Part shown: positions 28,655 through 36,748 of the stretch, piece by piece | Layout of the letters: each line of letters starts with the position of its first letter | Position numbering within the stretch: position 1 is the first letter of the stretch | Source: Sphingobacterium sp. R2 | GTDB taxonomy: Bacteria > Bacteroidota > Bacteroidia > Sphingobacteriales > Sphingobacteriaceae | Assembly: GCF_040760075.1 (NCBI RefSeq) | Contig: NZ_CP142884.1 | Location: 3,534,001-3,598,000 of the forward strand | Direction of reading: 5' to 3' | Length of the DNA: 64,000 nt | The notes under the pieces: model-generated | The model's database searches: none | The model's input: only the letters and a program-made list of their open reading frames with translations | Told to the model about the DNA's origin: nothing | Translations under genes and position numbers: made by a program

Positions 28655-29659
28655 ATGAAGAACTTGTTTATATTAATCCTCCTTGTGACTTTGTCATGCC
28701 AAAATACAGTTAATAATATGATTACAGCACCCATAACCGAATCCAATCCAACGGTGATTACGGCTGATAATGCCCTGTCCGTAAAAGAAAAATTGATTAA
28801 ACATTTTCCGAAAGAACCTTTATACTATGTCTACATGGATCATGAGCAGTGTTTTTTCGAGATATTGGTCAATGATATTCCGGCATTTCGTTATTTTCAG
28901 GATGGTGGGATTATGTCTCCTGTGATTTTAAACAATTATATCGCTAAATCGGGCAAGCAGAAAATCACTTATCGCCTTTACCCACAGACGTCACGCGAAA
29001 ATGGGGAAGGATTTGAGACTTTAACACCTTATACCCGATTTAATTTAACACTTTATTCTCGGGATAACGCAGATACCCTGACGAGTTTTGATAAACGTAT
29101 GAAAATATTGGAACAGCCCAATCTAAAAAAGGATGACGGCAAAACTTTTATTGGAGCAGGTTTACCATTTTACGAATACACCTTAGAATTTGATGCCAAC
29201 GTACCGTACGAACAATCGCCATCGCTCGAAACAGCTGTTGACTTAAAATCTATGGATAAAGAACTATTGGAAAAGAAGACCGTGGAGGCCTACCGCTATT
29301 TGGGAAAATTAATAAGCGATAAAAACAAGGATCAGTACTTTTCACTGGTGTTCAATAGTGATATGCGGCAATTACAGTCAGAGTACTATACATCCGAGCA
29401 TTTGAAAGAAAATGGTAATGATGATTTATTTTATTTTAATACTCCATCTTTTAAGATCGAGCCATTAGCGGATTATGCGATGAAAATCTATGGAAATGGA
29501 AAGCTTGTATGTTTGGAGCATACTTCAATGGATACAAGACTTCAGGGAAGGTCTTCCATCTGGGGAAAATATAATGCGGAAGAGGGTGGGGTACGTGTGC
29601 GCTTTCTGCGGATATTACTTTACCTACCGAAAGGAAAAGATACATTTGAAATTTGGTAA
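28655..29659 (+). CDS. Lipoprotein (intact copy), possible immunity protein
   Basis: This is a 334-residue lipoprotein. MKNLFILILLVTLSC gives a clean type II signal (Cys15), and the ATG at 28655 sits 1 base after the OmpA-domain gene. The mature protein has two halves: ITESNPT to a YRLYPQT region, then KTFIGAGLPFYEYTLEFDA and a C-terminal FYFNTPSFKIEP to LPKGKDTFEIW. No known family was recognised. A close paralogue lies at 30817-31834. Location after a putative periplasm-acting toxin, lipoprotein nature and duplication all fit an immunity protein, but this is unproven. Confidence 0.78.
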   Translation: MKNLFILILLVTLSCQNTVNNMITAPITESNPTVITADNALSVKEKLIKHFPKEPLYYVYMDHEQCFFEILVNDIPAFRYFQDGGIMSPVILNNYIAKSGKQKITYRLYPQTSRENGEGFETLTPYTRFNLTLYSRDNADTLTSFDKRMKILEQPNLKKDDGKTFIGAGLPFYEYTLEFDANVPYEQSPSLETAVDLKSMDKELLEKKTVEAYRYLGKLISDKNKDQYFSLVFNSDMRQLQSEYYTSEHLKENGNDDLFYFNTPSFKIEPLADYAMKIYGNGKLVCLEHTSMDTRLQGRSSIWGKYNAEEGGVRVRFLRILLYLPKGKDTFEIW

Positions 29660-29674
29660 AGAAAATAGGTAGGC
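29627..29674 (+). repeat. 48-bp direct repeat, copy 1
   Basis: The segment covers the last 11 codons, the stop and 15 bases of 3' flank of the intact lipoprotein gene. It is identical to 31802-31849, which ends the frameshifted paralogue. Identity beyond the stop codon shows that a whole gene unit was copied or gene-converted. Confidence 0.85.
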
Positions 29675-29710
29675 ATAATGGTTATGATAATGAATCACAA
29701 TAATGCAACT

Positions 29711-30310
29711 ATGAAAATAAATTTATTAATGCTATTATGTGTTATTGGTGTTACATCATGTAATTCTCAAAACAGAAATGATTTATTGTCCATGCATTTT
29801 GATCAACCTATAACTGTATTGATCGGCGAACATAAATTAGAACAGTTCCAAGATCCGAATTATGGGATTTATACCTATAAAACAGATCAATTGGATGGTT
29901 TTAAAATTGCAGACATAGATCTTTCAACCTATAAATATCCAAATGGGCCAGTAGCAGATTTTAATAGAATACAAATATATGTAGACAGTCGGACGTCCAA
30001 GAAATACTTAGGCTTCAGGTATACAACAGTAAGACAGGATGAGATTCAGGAATTGATTGCCTCTCTTAAAAAAAATTATCCTGAATTTGAACAAAGAAAA
30101 GATTCTGCAGGTGACGTTTATCTGTGGGACTTAAAGTCACTGAATGCCTGGTTGTTTTACTATCCGAATCATTCTGTTGATGGTAATGGTAAAGATTTCC
30201 TGAATTCAAATTTCCTGTATGTGAAGAAAGGGACTCGTCTGGACGACTCAAAAGACAGTTCAATCCCTACGATTTGGCAACAGATAGATGGCTTATATCC
30301 TAAAGATTAG
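29711..30310 (+). CDS. Lipoprotein of unknown function
   Basis: This is a 199-residue lipoprotein. The signal MKINLLMLLCVIGVTSC supports the ATG at 29711; in-frame upstream ATGs from 29678 would add 11 polar residues. The mature protein is acidic, with a central NRIQIYVDSRTSKKYLGFRY and a later VYLWDLKSLNAWLFYYPNH. No family is recognised. It lies between two lipoproteins of another family in the effector island, so it may be another immunity protein. Confidence 0.72.
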   Translation: MKINLLMLLCVIGVTSCNSQNRNDLLSMHFDQPITVLIGEHKLEQFQDPNYGIYTYKTDQLDGFKIADIDLSTYKYPNGPVADFNRIQIYVDSRTSKKYLGFRYTTVRQDEIQELIASLKKNYPEFEQRKDSAGDVYLWDLKSLNAWLFYYPNHSVDGNGKDFLNSNFLYVKKGTRLDDSKDSSIPTIWQQIDGLYPKD

Positions 30311-30315
30311 GAGGT

Positions 30316-30790
30316 ATGCAAAAATCATATTACAACCTGGATTTTGGAGCGACGATGTGCGAATTTCAAAATAAGGTTAATAATTTTGCGGTTTTTATGT
30401 TGAATATTGACGGTATTGTTGCATCTGAAATACCGCTAAATGGTGGGAGATTTGGAAGCGGAGAACGGCAGGTTGAAATAAGGGCGTTACCATTAGATGG
30501 TGAGCAAACGCTCCATCTACAGGCGAATTTTCATTATCAGGTAAAGGCTGTTGACGTCAATACCGCAAATTGGAATTGATTCAATCAAAGCTGATATTGA
30601 AGCTGGATTTAAGATGATGGAACTGGATCAAAATTGTATCTTGGAAATAGCTGCTAATGGTCGCTTGTGCGGTTTGGTACGTCTAGATGGTAACTCCGCC
30701 ATGGTTTTGGAAAATAAAAAAACATAGGAAGAACTTATCATTGACCTCTGGCTCTGTGAAAATACGAATAAAACGTTGAGTATTTTTTAG
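30316..30790 (+). pseudogene. Decayed small gene with a frameshift and an in-frame stop
   Basis: The frame starting at 30316 (MQKSYYNLDFGATMCEF) is open for 87 residues to 30579. The protein sense continues in another frame from about 30569 (IGIDSIKADIEAGFKMMELD, then GRLCGLVRLDGNSAMV) to a TAG at 30725-30727, and beyond it in the same frame for 20 more sensible residues (EELIIDLWLCENTNKTLSIF) to a stop at 30788-30790. So one extra base near 30568 and one nonsense codon disrupt a protein of about 157 residues. No family is recognised. There is no signal peptide. Confidence 0.65.
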
Positions 30791-30816
30791 TCGTCAATTT
30801 TTGGTAGTTTAAAATT

Positions 30817-31834
30817 ATGGGTAAAAATTATTATAGCACTAATTTCAGTTTTTCTATGTTGCTTACCATCATGCTGGAAATATCTTGTGTCGGTACTGGT
30901 GAGAAAATTGCCCACCCACCAATTACAGAATCAAATCCGACGACTGTTTCGGTGGGTAATGCCCTATCCGTCAAAGAAAAGATGATCAAGCATTTTCCGA
31001 TACAGCCTTTATACTACATTTACATCGATCACGAGCAGTGTTTTTTCGAGATCCTTGTGAATGATATCCCAGCATTTCAATATTTTCAGGATGGTGGTAT
31101 TATGTCGCCCATAACTTTGAATAATTATATAGCTAAATCCGGAAAACAGAAAATAACTTATCGTCTCTACCCGCAGACGGAACGTGAACATGGCGAAGGG
31201 TTTCAACAATTGACACCGTTTACCCGATTTAATTTGACACTTTTCTCGAGAGATAATAGGGATACAGTTGCTGGTTTTGATCACCAAGTTCAGTTACTAG
31301 ACCATGCTAATTTAAAAAAAGAAGATGGTAAAACATTTATAGGAGCAGGTTTACCATACTATGAGTATACAGTTACTTTCGATGCTTCAGTACCGTATGA
31401 AGTCCCTGCGCTAGCTAACGCAACGGATTTAAGCAAATTACCGAAAGATGTGCTTGAAGAGAAAACACTTGAAGCTTATAACTATTTTAGGGATTTGATA
31501 GCAAATAAAAATAAAGATGTCTATAGTGCACTAGTTTTTAATAGTGATGTGAGGCAGATATCAGGATGAAAATGATGTCCGTGAAGGTGGGAATGAAGAT
31601 ATGTTTTATTTTGACAATCCTACTTTTAAAGTCGAGCCTATAAGGGATTTTACCTTAAAACTTTATGGAGATGGGAAGCTCGTTTGCCTGGAGCATAGTT
31701 CATTGGACTTACGCCTCCGGGGTGGTTCTGCGATTTGGGGTAAGTATAAAGGAAATACAGGTGGTACCTTTGCGCGTTTTTTGAGCTTGTATTTATACAT
31801 CCCGAAAGGAAAAGATACATTTGAAATTTGGTAA
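30817..31834 (+). pseudogene. Frameshifted paralogue of the 28655 lipoprotein
   Basis: Residues 30-246 closely follow the 28655 protein (shared blocks include DHEQCFFEILVNDIPAF, YFQDGGIMSP, NNYIAKSGKQKITYRLYPQT and GKTFIGAGLP). At 31561 one extra base shifts the frame, giving a stop at 31569. The correct frame resumes with QDENDVREGGNEDMFYFD and ends at 31834 with the same KGKDTFEIW. Removing one base gives 338 residues. The start (MGKNYYSTNFSFSM) is polar and unlike a lipoprotein signal; it resembles the start of the 30316 gene, so the 5' end may be a recombination join. Confidence 0.85.
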
Positions 31835-31849
31835 AGAAAATAGGTAGGC
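31802..31849 (+). repeat. 48-bp direct repeat, copy 2
   Basis: Identical to 29627-29674; it ends the frameshifted lipoprotein paralogue and runs 15 bases past its stop. Confidence 0.85.
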
Positions 31850-32313
31850 GTAACCCTTTTAAAACACTTTACTAAAGAGGCAATGAAAACTAGTAAGGCA
31901 GTTAATACGTTATCTAATTAATATAAACTTAATATTGAATTAAGAGGAATTGCCTGTCAAAGAGTTATAAACATAGCTGATAGCAAATGTAAAATCTTAT
32001 TATAAATAGATTGTTGAAAATGAGTGTTTTATTGCGCATTTTTTTCATTAGCTCATATAGAATCCGTACAGCGACACGCTTGATGAAACGAAAGTAAACC
32101 CTAGCGCTGTCACGATAATCTGATTAAACCCAATAGTTTAAAGATTTGTGGCCTGTTTTTTGCTTTTTATGATCAGGTGTAATTTAACTATCGTGCTAGT
32201 TTGAATATTCCTTTGGAAAAGATGGTATTATCATTAAGATTATCTTATCCTCGTATAGTTTTAGTAATTATCTAAATTGTGAATTAATGTGATTTTAGAA
32301 TAAATTGTGATTC
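31835..32313. other. Long AT-rich intergenic region before the T6SS structural genes
   Basis: About 480 bases without a credible gene. The first 15 bases belong to the 48-bp repeat. The right end should hold a promoter for the structural operon. A 7-of-8 match to TAnnTTTG lies at 32256-32263, without a clear -33 partner. The break suggests that the effector island and the structural genes are transcribed separately. Confidence 0.45.
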
Positions 32314-32841
32314 ATGAAGCCTATAAACCAAAAAGAGATAAATGCGGCATACCGCAAATTTATCATTTCATTCACCTTCCTACTGCTGATAGCATTATCC
32401 AGCTTATTCCTCTATTTAAAAGCTTCTGAAAAAGAATATGTGATCTTAAAAGAGCAATATGAAGAAGTGGAAAATTTAATGAACGCCCGCACGGATATCA
32501 ACAGACAATTTGCGCAGATCAATCAATATTTCAGAGATATTGGTCAAGGTGATGCCGATATGTCTGCCGTAGCACGAAAGCGGGTGCTCCAAAATGAAAT
32601 CGCAAAAGGATCGGGACATATCGGAAGAGTCATCGATGGCCTGAAAGTGGATAGCAGCAGAGCAAGCCTAAAGCTTTATCGCAGATTGAATAAAGATATC
32701 CTATTGGTATCGCGCCTACAGGATTCTTTATTTTCCACTAAAAACGTCATTGAAAGCAAACGAATGCAGCTTCAAAGTTGTATTACCATGAATAATCAGA
32801 TTAACAAAGTTGTAAACCAAGGTTCTATAGTAGGAAGATAA
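32314..32841 (+). CDS. tssO: T6SSiii membrane protein TssO
   Basis: This is a 175-residue protein with a short cytoplasmic start, one TM helix at about 16-33 (FIISFTFLLLIALSSLFLYL) and a periplasmic helical, coiled-coil-like domain. This layout fits TssO, one of the trans-envelope components that replace TssJLM in Bacteroidota T6SSiii. A single Cys near the C-terminus (LQSCITMNNQ) is shared in position with the next protein. It is the first gene of the structural block, with the next start 3 bases after its stop. Confidence 0.8.
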   Translation: MKPINQKEINAAYRKFIISFTFLLLIALSSLFLYLKASEKEYVILKEQYEEVENLMNARTDINRQFAQINQYFRDIGQGDADMSAVARKRVLQNEIAKGSGHIGRVIDGLKVDSSRASLKLYRRLNKDILLVSRLQDSLFSTKNVIESKRMQLQSCITMNNQINKVVNQGSIVGR

Positions 32842-32844
32842 GGT

Positions 32845-33339
32845 ATGATTAAACTAAGCTTAGTCGAACGACGTGAACATTTTTTGCTGCTGCTGGCCGC
32901 GTTTGTATTGGCAATGACATTATTGGGGTACGTTTTATTTTACAGCGACGGTCCGCGATTTGCCATCTCTAAAGAAGATCTTGCCCTCCGTATACGTGAC
33001 GATCAAAAGTTTGAGGAATCAGCTAATTTGGCTTTAAAATATGTTGATAGCGCTTCGGCGCAGATCAAAAGATTTGATCCGACCGTACAGGCCGTTTTTA
33101 TTGAAAATGATATTAAAAAGACCTTCTCGGACATTAATGCTTTGTACGCACAAAATAGCTTCGATAGTCGATATAGTATTTTCGCACAAGGGGCATTGTT
33201 TTACGAGAATTATTACGTCGATAGGCGGGAGTTGAAAGGTAATCTCAATGATATCGAGCGCATTTCCAAAAATCTCGACGACTGCATTGTGAACCGGAAA
33301 CAATTGCAGCAAACGATCAATATGATGAATTCACGCTAA
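32845..33339 (+). CDS. Small T6SSiii envelope protein, TssO-like
   Basis: This is a 164-residue protein with the same plan as the gene before it: short basic N-terminus, one TM helix at about 13-32 (LLLLAAFVLAMTLLGYVLFY), then a helical periplasmic part ending LDDCIVNRKQLQQTI. It is probably a distant paralogue of TssO or a small TssP-type partner; the two cannot be told apart by eye. It sits in the envelope-component cluster, with a PKD protein downstream. Confidence 0.7.
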   Translation: MIKLSLVERREHFLLLLAAFVLAMTLLGYVLFYSDGPRFAISKEDLALRIRDDQKFEESANLALKYVDSASAQIKRFDPTVQAVFIENDIKKTFSDINALYAQNSFDSRYSIFAQGALFYENYYVDRRELKGNLNDIERISKNLDDCIVNRKQLQQTINMMNSR

Positions 33340-33384
33340 TTGCAAATTTTGAAAGTCATTTTTTAATTAATCAATTGTAACTAA

Positions 33385-34341
33385 ATGGATAGGAATTTTA
33401 TTGAAGAGGGCGACGAAAGGAATGTCTCAAAGAGCAACCCTCGTATTTACTTGTTTATCATTATCTTTTTGGTCGTCGCTCTTTTAGCAGGGTTGATTTA
33501 TTTCTTCAAGGCCTATACGCGATCGGAAGAGAAGATTAGCGCCAAAATTAATAAAACTGAAATTTACCTAAATGAAGATCTGATTTATGCCGACAACACC
33601 AATGGCGCTAAAAAGTGGGTCTGGGAATTTGGGAACGGCGATAAGTCGACAAAACAGCAAGGTACTTACCGCTTTAATAAGGTTGGGTCTTATGTGGTCA
33701 GACTCACCGTTAATGAAAATTTGCGTGAACAGTTTTTCGTTTCGGTAAAAGACAGTGTGGTGCATTCGATAGCACAGGATACCACATTGTTTATTAGTGG
33801 TTCTACAAACGGCATTGTGCTTGAAGAGATCCGTTTGGAAGCGAATGGACCTGGTGAAATATTCGAATGGTGGTTTGGTGAAACCGGAAAGGTGGATGCA
33901 ATCGGTAAATCGGCTTTGTATACCTATACGAAACCTGGTGTTTATCAGGTGCGGCTGCGCTCGGATAAAAGTTCGAAATTTGCTACACACAACATCCGTA
34001 TTGTTGACCCAGCAGCAGACATTAATCAGCTGGTGACCCCGGGCAAAGGAGCGCAGGATGCTCTTAACGATCTAAAAGAAAAAATTCAGGATATCGCCAA
34101 TGGAGCCGATTTTAATTCAAAATATAGTTACATCTTATCGAAATACCTCTGTGGGGACGAAAAAGTGAAAGTGAATGTCGAAATGGATGGGCAGAAAAAG
34201 CAGATGGATATTTACGCGTATCTGATGGGACTCACTTTTTCAAAAGGAGTTACCATCAATGAAGTCACGGTGGAAAGCGCTTCGACGCCAAACGCCACAA
34301 AAGAATGTCCTACTTTAATTAAAGTTAAACAATCAAAATAA
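33385..34341 (+). CDS. PKD-domain T6SSiii envelope protein (TssP-type)
   Basis: This is a 318-residue protein with a polar cytoplasmic start, a TM helix at about 13-35 (YLFIIIFLVVALLAGLIYFF) and two PKD-like beta domains in the periplasm (WVWEFGNGDKST, FNKVGSYVVRLTV; then EWWFGETG, YTKPGVYQVRLRS). A C-terminal alpha/beta domain of about 110 residues follows. PKD domains bind protein or glycan surfaces. Its position between the TssO-like genes and TssR fits the trans-envelope scaffold. Assignment to TssP rests on context and topology. Confidence 0.7.
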   Translation: MDRNFIEEGDERNVSKSNPRIYLFIIIFLVVALLAGLIYFFKAYTRSEEKISAKINKTEIYLNEDLIYADNTNGAKKWVWEFGNGDKSTKQQGTYRFNKVGSYVVRLTVNENLREQFFVSVKDSVVHSIAQDTTLFISGSTNGIVLEEIRLEANGPGEIFEWWFGETGKVDAIGKSALYTYTKPGVYQVRLRSDKSSKFATHNIRIVDPAADINQLVTPGKGAQDALNDLKEKIQDIANGADFNSKYSYILSKYLCGDEKVKVNVEMDGQKKQMDIYAYLMGLTFSKGVTINEVTVESASTPNATKECPTLIKVKQSK

Positions 34342-34354
34342 AGCCAAGCGCTGT

Positions 34355-36748
34355 ATGAACTTAGTTAACTCTTTTCGGTTTTGTACCTTATGCCTGGGCC
34401 TGCTGTGGAGTGCCCTTAGCGCAAATGACATCCTCGCGCAGTCTGCGACCTCCTTCGGCGGATCTGTGGTGGGACTGCCTATTCCATACCTCGAACCTAA
34501 TGCTTCGACATCGACCAAAGAATCTTTCGATAAATCTAACCTCCCTTGGATTGTTTTTTCGGATAGAAACGACAATCATACCAGCACTTCGCCGGGTGGT
34601 ACGCTCATGATGGAAAAACTTTCGTTTATGCAGCCATTTTATGTGTCGGAAGAAAAGGACGGCTACCTTAAACTGCTGCGGTTTAGCGATAATATGGTAC
34701 GCGGTCTTAAGCTGAAAGATAAAAAACGTGTGGAAAGTGTGGGTTGGATAGCAAAGGATAAGTTGTTGCTTTGGCAGCGTTCTTTTGTCGATGTAGCAAC
34801 CCGATTCCCAAATAAAGCGCTCACCATTATCAATGATGTAGAGCCTTTACTGAATGGACAGTATTATTTCGATAAAAAAGATTCGATTTTTGTTTTTGAC
34901 GGACCTGACCTTAAAAATGGGAAATCTAAGGTTGCCCTGCATAATTACGTGTATATCTTCAAGAAGTCCGATGACGGCAAGCAGTTTCTGATTGGGTCGA
35001 CGGATCAGTTTGTGCCGCGTGAGGCAGCAAAATATATCAAAGGCTGGGTGTCAGCATCGGTCGTACAAAATTGGGGTCATCGCCTGTATTTTGCGCCCTA
35101 TACATTTGAATCACCGCAGGCCGATACCGTGGTGGCAAAGATCAATAAGAATCGTATCGATGGATTTGAGCCTTATAAGGTGGACCCATTGATAGATACA
35201 GCGAATATCACCATGCTCGGTTTGCCTGTACGTACCGTTGATGATTCGGGCATCGCTACGCATTATGCGGTTGATGTGTTCAATAAATCGAATAACAAGG
35301 TACTCACCATTAATGGGGCTGAACTGACTTATCCTGGATTGATCAACCTGATCAAAAACAGGTCGAAAGTCAATATTATTTTTGTAATCGATGGTGGAAA
35401 CGCCATGCGTAACCATTTTGCCAGTCTTACGAATACCATTCAGGGGTTTGAAAATAGTGTCGAACAGGTCTTTAATAAGCAAAATGTAAAATACGGAAGT
35501 GTGGTGTTCCGCAACCCATCGTCATGTGGTGGACGAAGCGCCTCGTTGGAGCTCACCGATGATTTTCGTAAGTTGGTAGGATTTTTACGTGACCAATCCA
35601 AAATAACCAGTGAATGTGATCGTGGAAATGCGGAGCAGCCCCTTTTTGAGGGTATCGCACAGGCCACCAACTTGGTTAAGGATGTGGCGCAACAAACAAA
35701 TCTTTTCGTGATTGTAGGTGCTACCGGCAATTTAGGGGGGGCAAACAACAGTCAACTGTCTTCAATAGCACGTCGTGTAGCCGATGTAGAGGGTCGAATG
35801 GTGATCTTACAAGCTTACAATAGTACACCAACAACATTTAACGATTTTATTGTTCAATCTCGAAAGCTGGTCTCCAGTGAAGCCTATTATGCGGCTGAAA
35901 GGCGAAAATTTCAATTGGTACGTGGAGAAGCTTTCGGTAATCAATCTTATGATTTTAACTTGACAGATTCGATTTCCTACTACCTTGATTTTCCGAAAAA
36001 TAGCCTTATTCAGGGTGGCGTGGTGTTCCCGACAAGGGGTTCGGCATTAAATAATAAAAGTTTCAATGTAGCATTCTATCGTTTTATGGACGAAACCCGG
36101 CAGGATATACGCTCGCATATCCATAGCTTAGATAGTGCTTTTAGACTGACAGGTATTGAAAATGCGAATGTTAATCCGACCGTGGCCAAATTATTAGGAG
36201 GAAAATTCAATAGGGATGTCGGTGAAGGGATGCCGCACAATGCATTCAAATTTGCGTCTACCCTGAAATTCAGTCCGGATTTACAATATCAGCTTACCAA
36301 AGGGCTCGATTTTGATTTGATCCTGAACGCAGGCGAGTTCAACGAATTCAGCAGTATGCTGTCGGTTATGAGTGGAGATAACTTAGTGAAGGATGACAAT
36401 TCTTTCCGTAAAAAACTATATGATAACTATATCGACGAATATAAGAAAAAATGGCCGATGTATTCTGCCCGTGATGTAGACAAATGGACATTAGGAAAGT
36501 ACTTCTCCGTCATGTTGGGAATTCCGTTGCTCCACAATACATTTACCGACATGAAAGTGGAAGCATTAAAAAATAAGAAAGAGATGTCGCTACCTTCATT
36601 CGAAGAGTATATCGTCTATTTACAGAAGGTGATGGCCATGACGCGCACTTATGCTCAAAATCAAGGTAAATTCTTCTCCAACGGCGAGCAATATTACCGG
36701 GTACGTGGAAGCTTTTTTAATATGAACACCATTCAAACGGCAAATTAA
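34355..36748 (+). CDS. tssR: T6SSiii protein TssR
   Basis: This is a 797-residue exported protein. A signal peptide ends near DILAQS (residue 29). An SH3-like N-terminal part precedes a von Willebrand A-like domain starting near residue 340 (VNIIFVIDGGNAMRNHF, Asp346). The metal site reads DGGNA in place of DxSxS, so metal binding may be lost. Length and this fold match TssR, a periplasmic/outer-membrane part of the T6SSiii envelope complex. The stop overlaps the ClpV start by one base (TAATG). Confidence 0.88.
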   Translation: MNLVNSFRFCTLCLGLLWSALSANDILAQSATSFGGSVVGLPIPYLEPNASTSTKESFDKSNLPWIVFSDRNDNHTSTSPGGTLMMEKLSFMQPFYVSEEKDGYLKLLRFSDNMVRGLKLKDKKRVESVGWIAKDKLLLWQRSFVDVATRFPNKALTIINDVEPLLNGQYYFDKKDSIFVFDGPDLKNGKSKVALHNYVYIFKKSDDGKQFLIGSTDQFVPREAAKYIKGWVSASVVQNWGHRLYFAPYTFESPQADTVVAKINKNRIDGFEPYKVDPLIDTANITMLGLPVRTVDDSGIATHYAVDVFNKSNNKVLTINGAELTYPGLINLIKNRSKVNIIFVIDGGNAMRNHFASLTNTIQGFENSVEQVFNKQNVKYGSVVFRNPSSCGGRSASLELTDDFRKLVGFLRDQSKITSECDRGNAEQPLFEGIAQATNLVKDVAQQTNLFVIVGATGNLGGANNSQLSSIARRVADVEGRMVILQAYNSTPTTFNDFIVQSRKLVSSEAYYAAERRKFQLVRGEAFGNQSYDFNLTDSISYYLDFPKNSLIQGGVVFPTRGSALNNKSFNVAFYRFMDETRQDIRSHIHSLDSAFRLTGIENANVNPTVAKLLGGKFNRDVGEGMPHNAFKFASTLKFSPDLQYQLTKGLDFDLILNAGEFNEFSSMLSVMSGDNLVKDDNSFRKKLYDNYIDEYKKKWPMYSARDVDKWTLGKYFSVMLGIPLLHNTFTDMKVEALKNKKEMSLPSFEEYIVYLQKVMAMTRTYAQNQGKFFSNGEQYYRVRGSFFNMNTIQTAN

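Noticed and set aside
31860..32313. Short ATG frames in the gap before tssO
   Set aside because: All are under 20 residues and show no ribosome-binding site or protein character.
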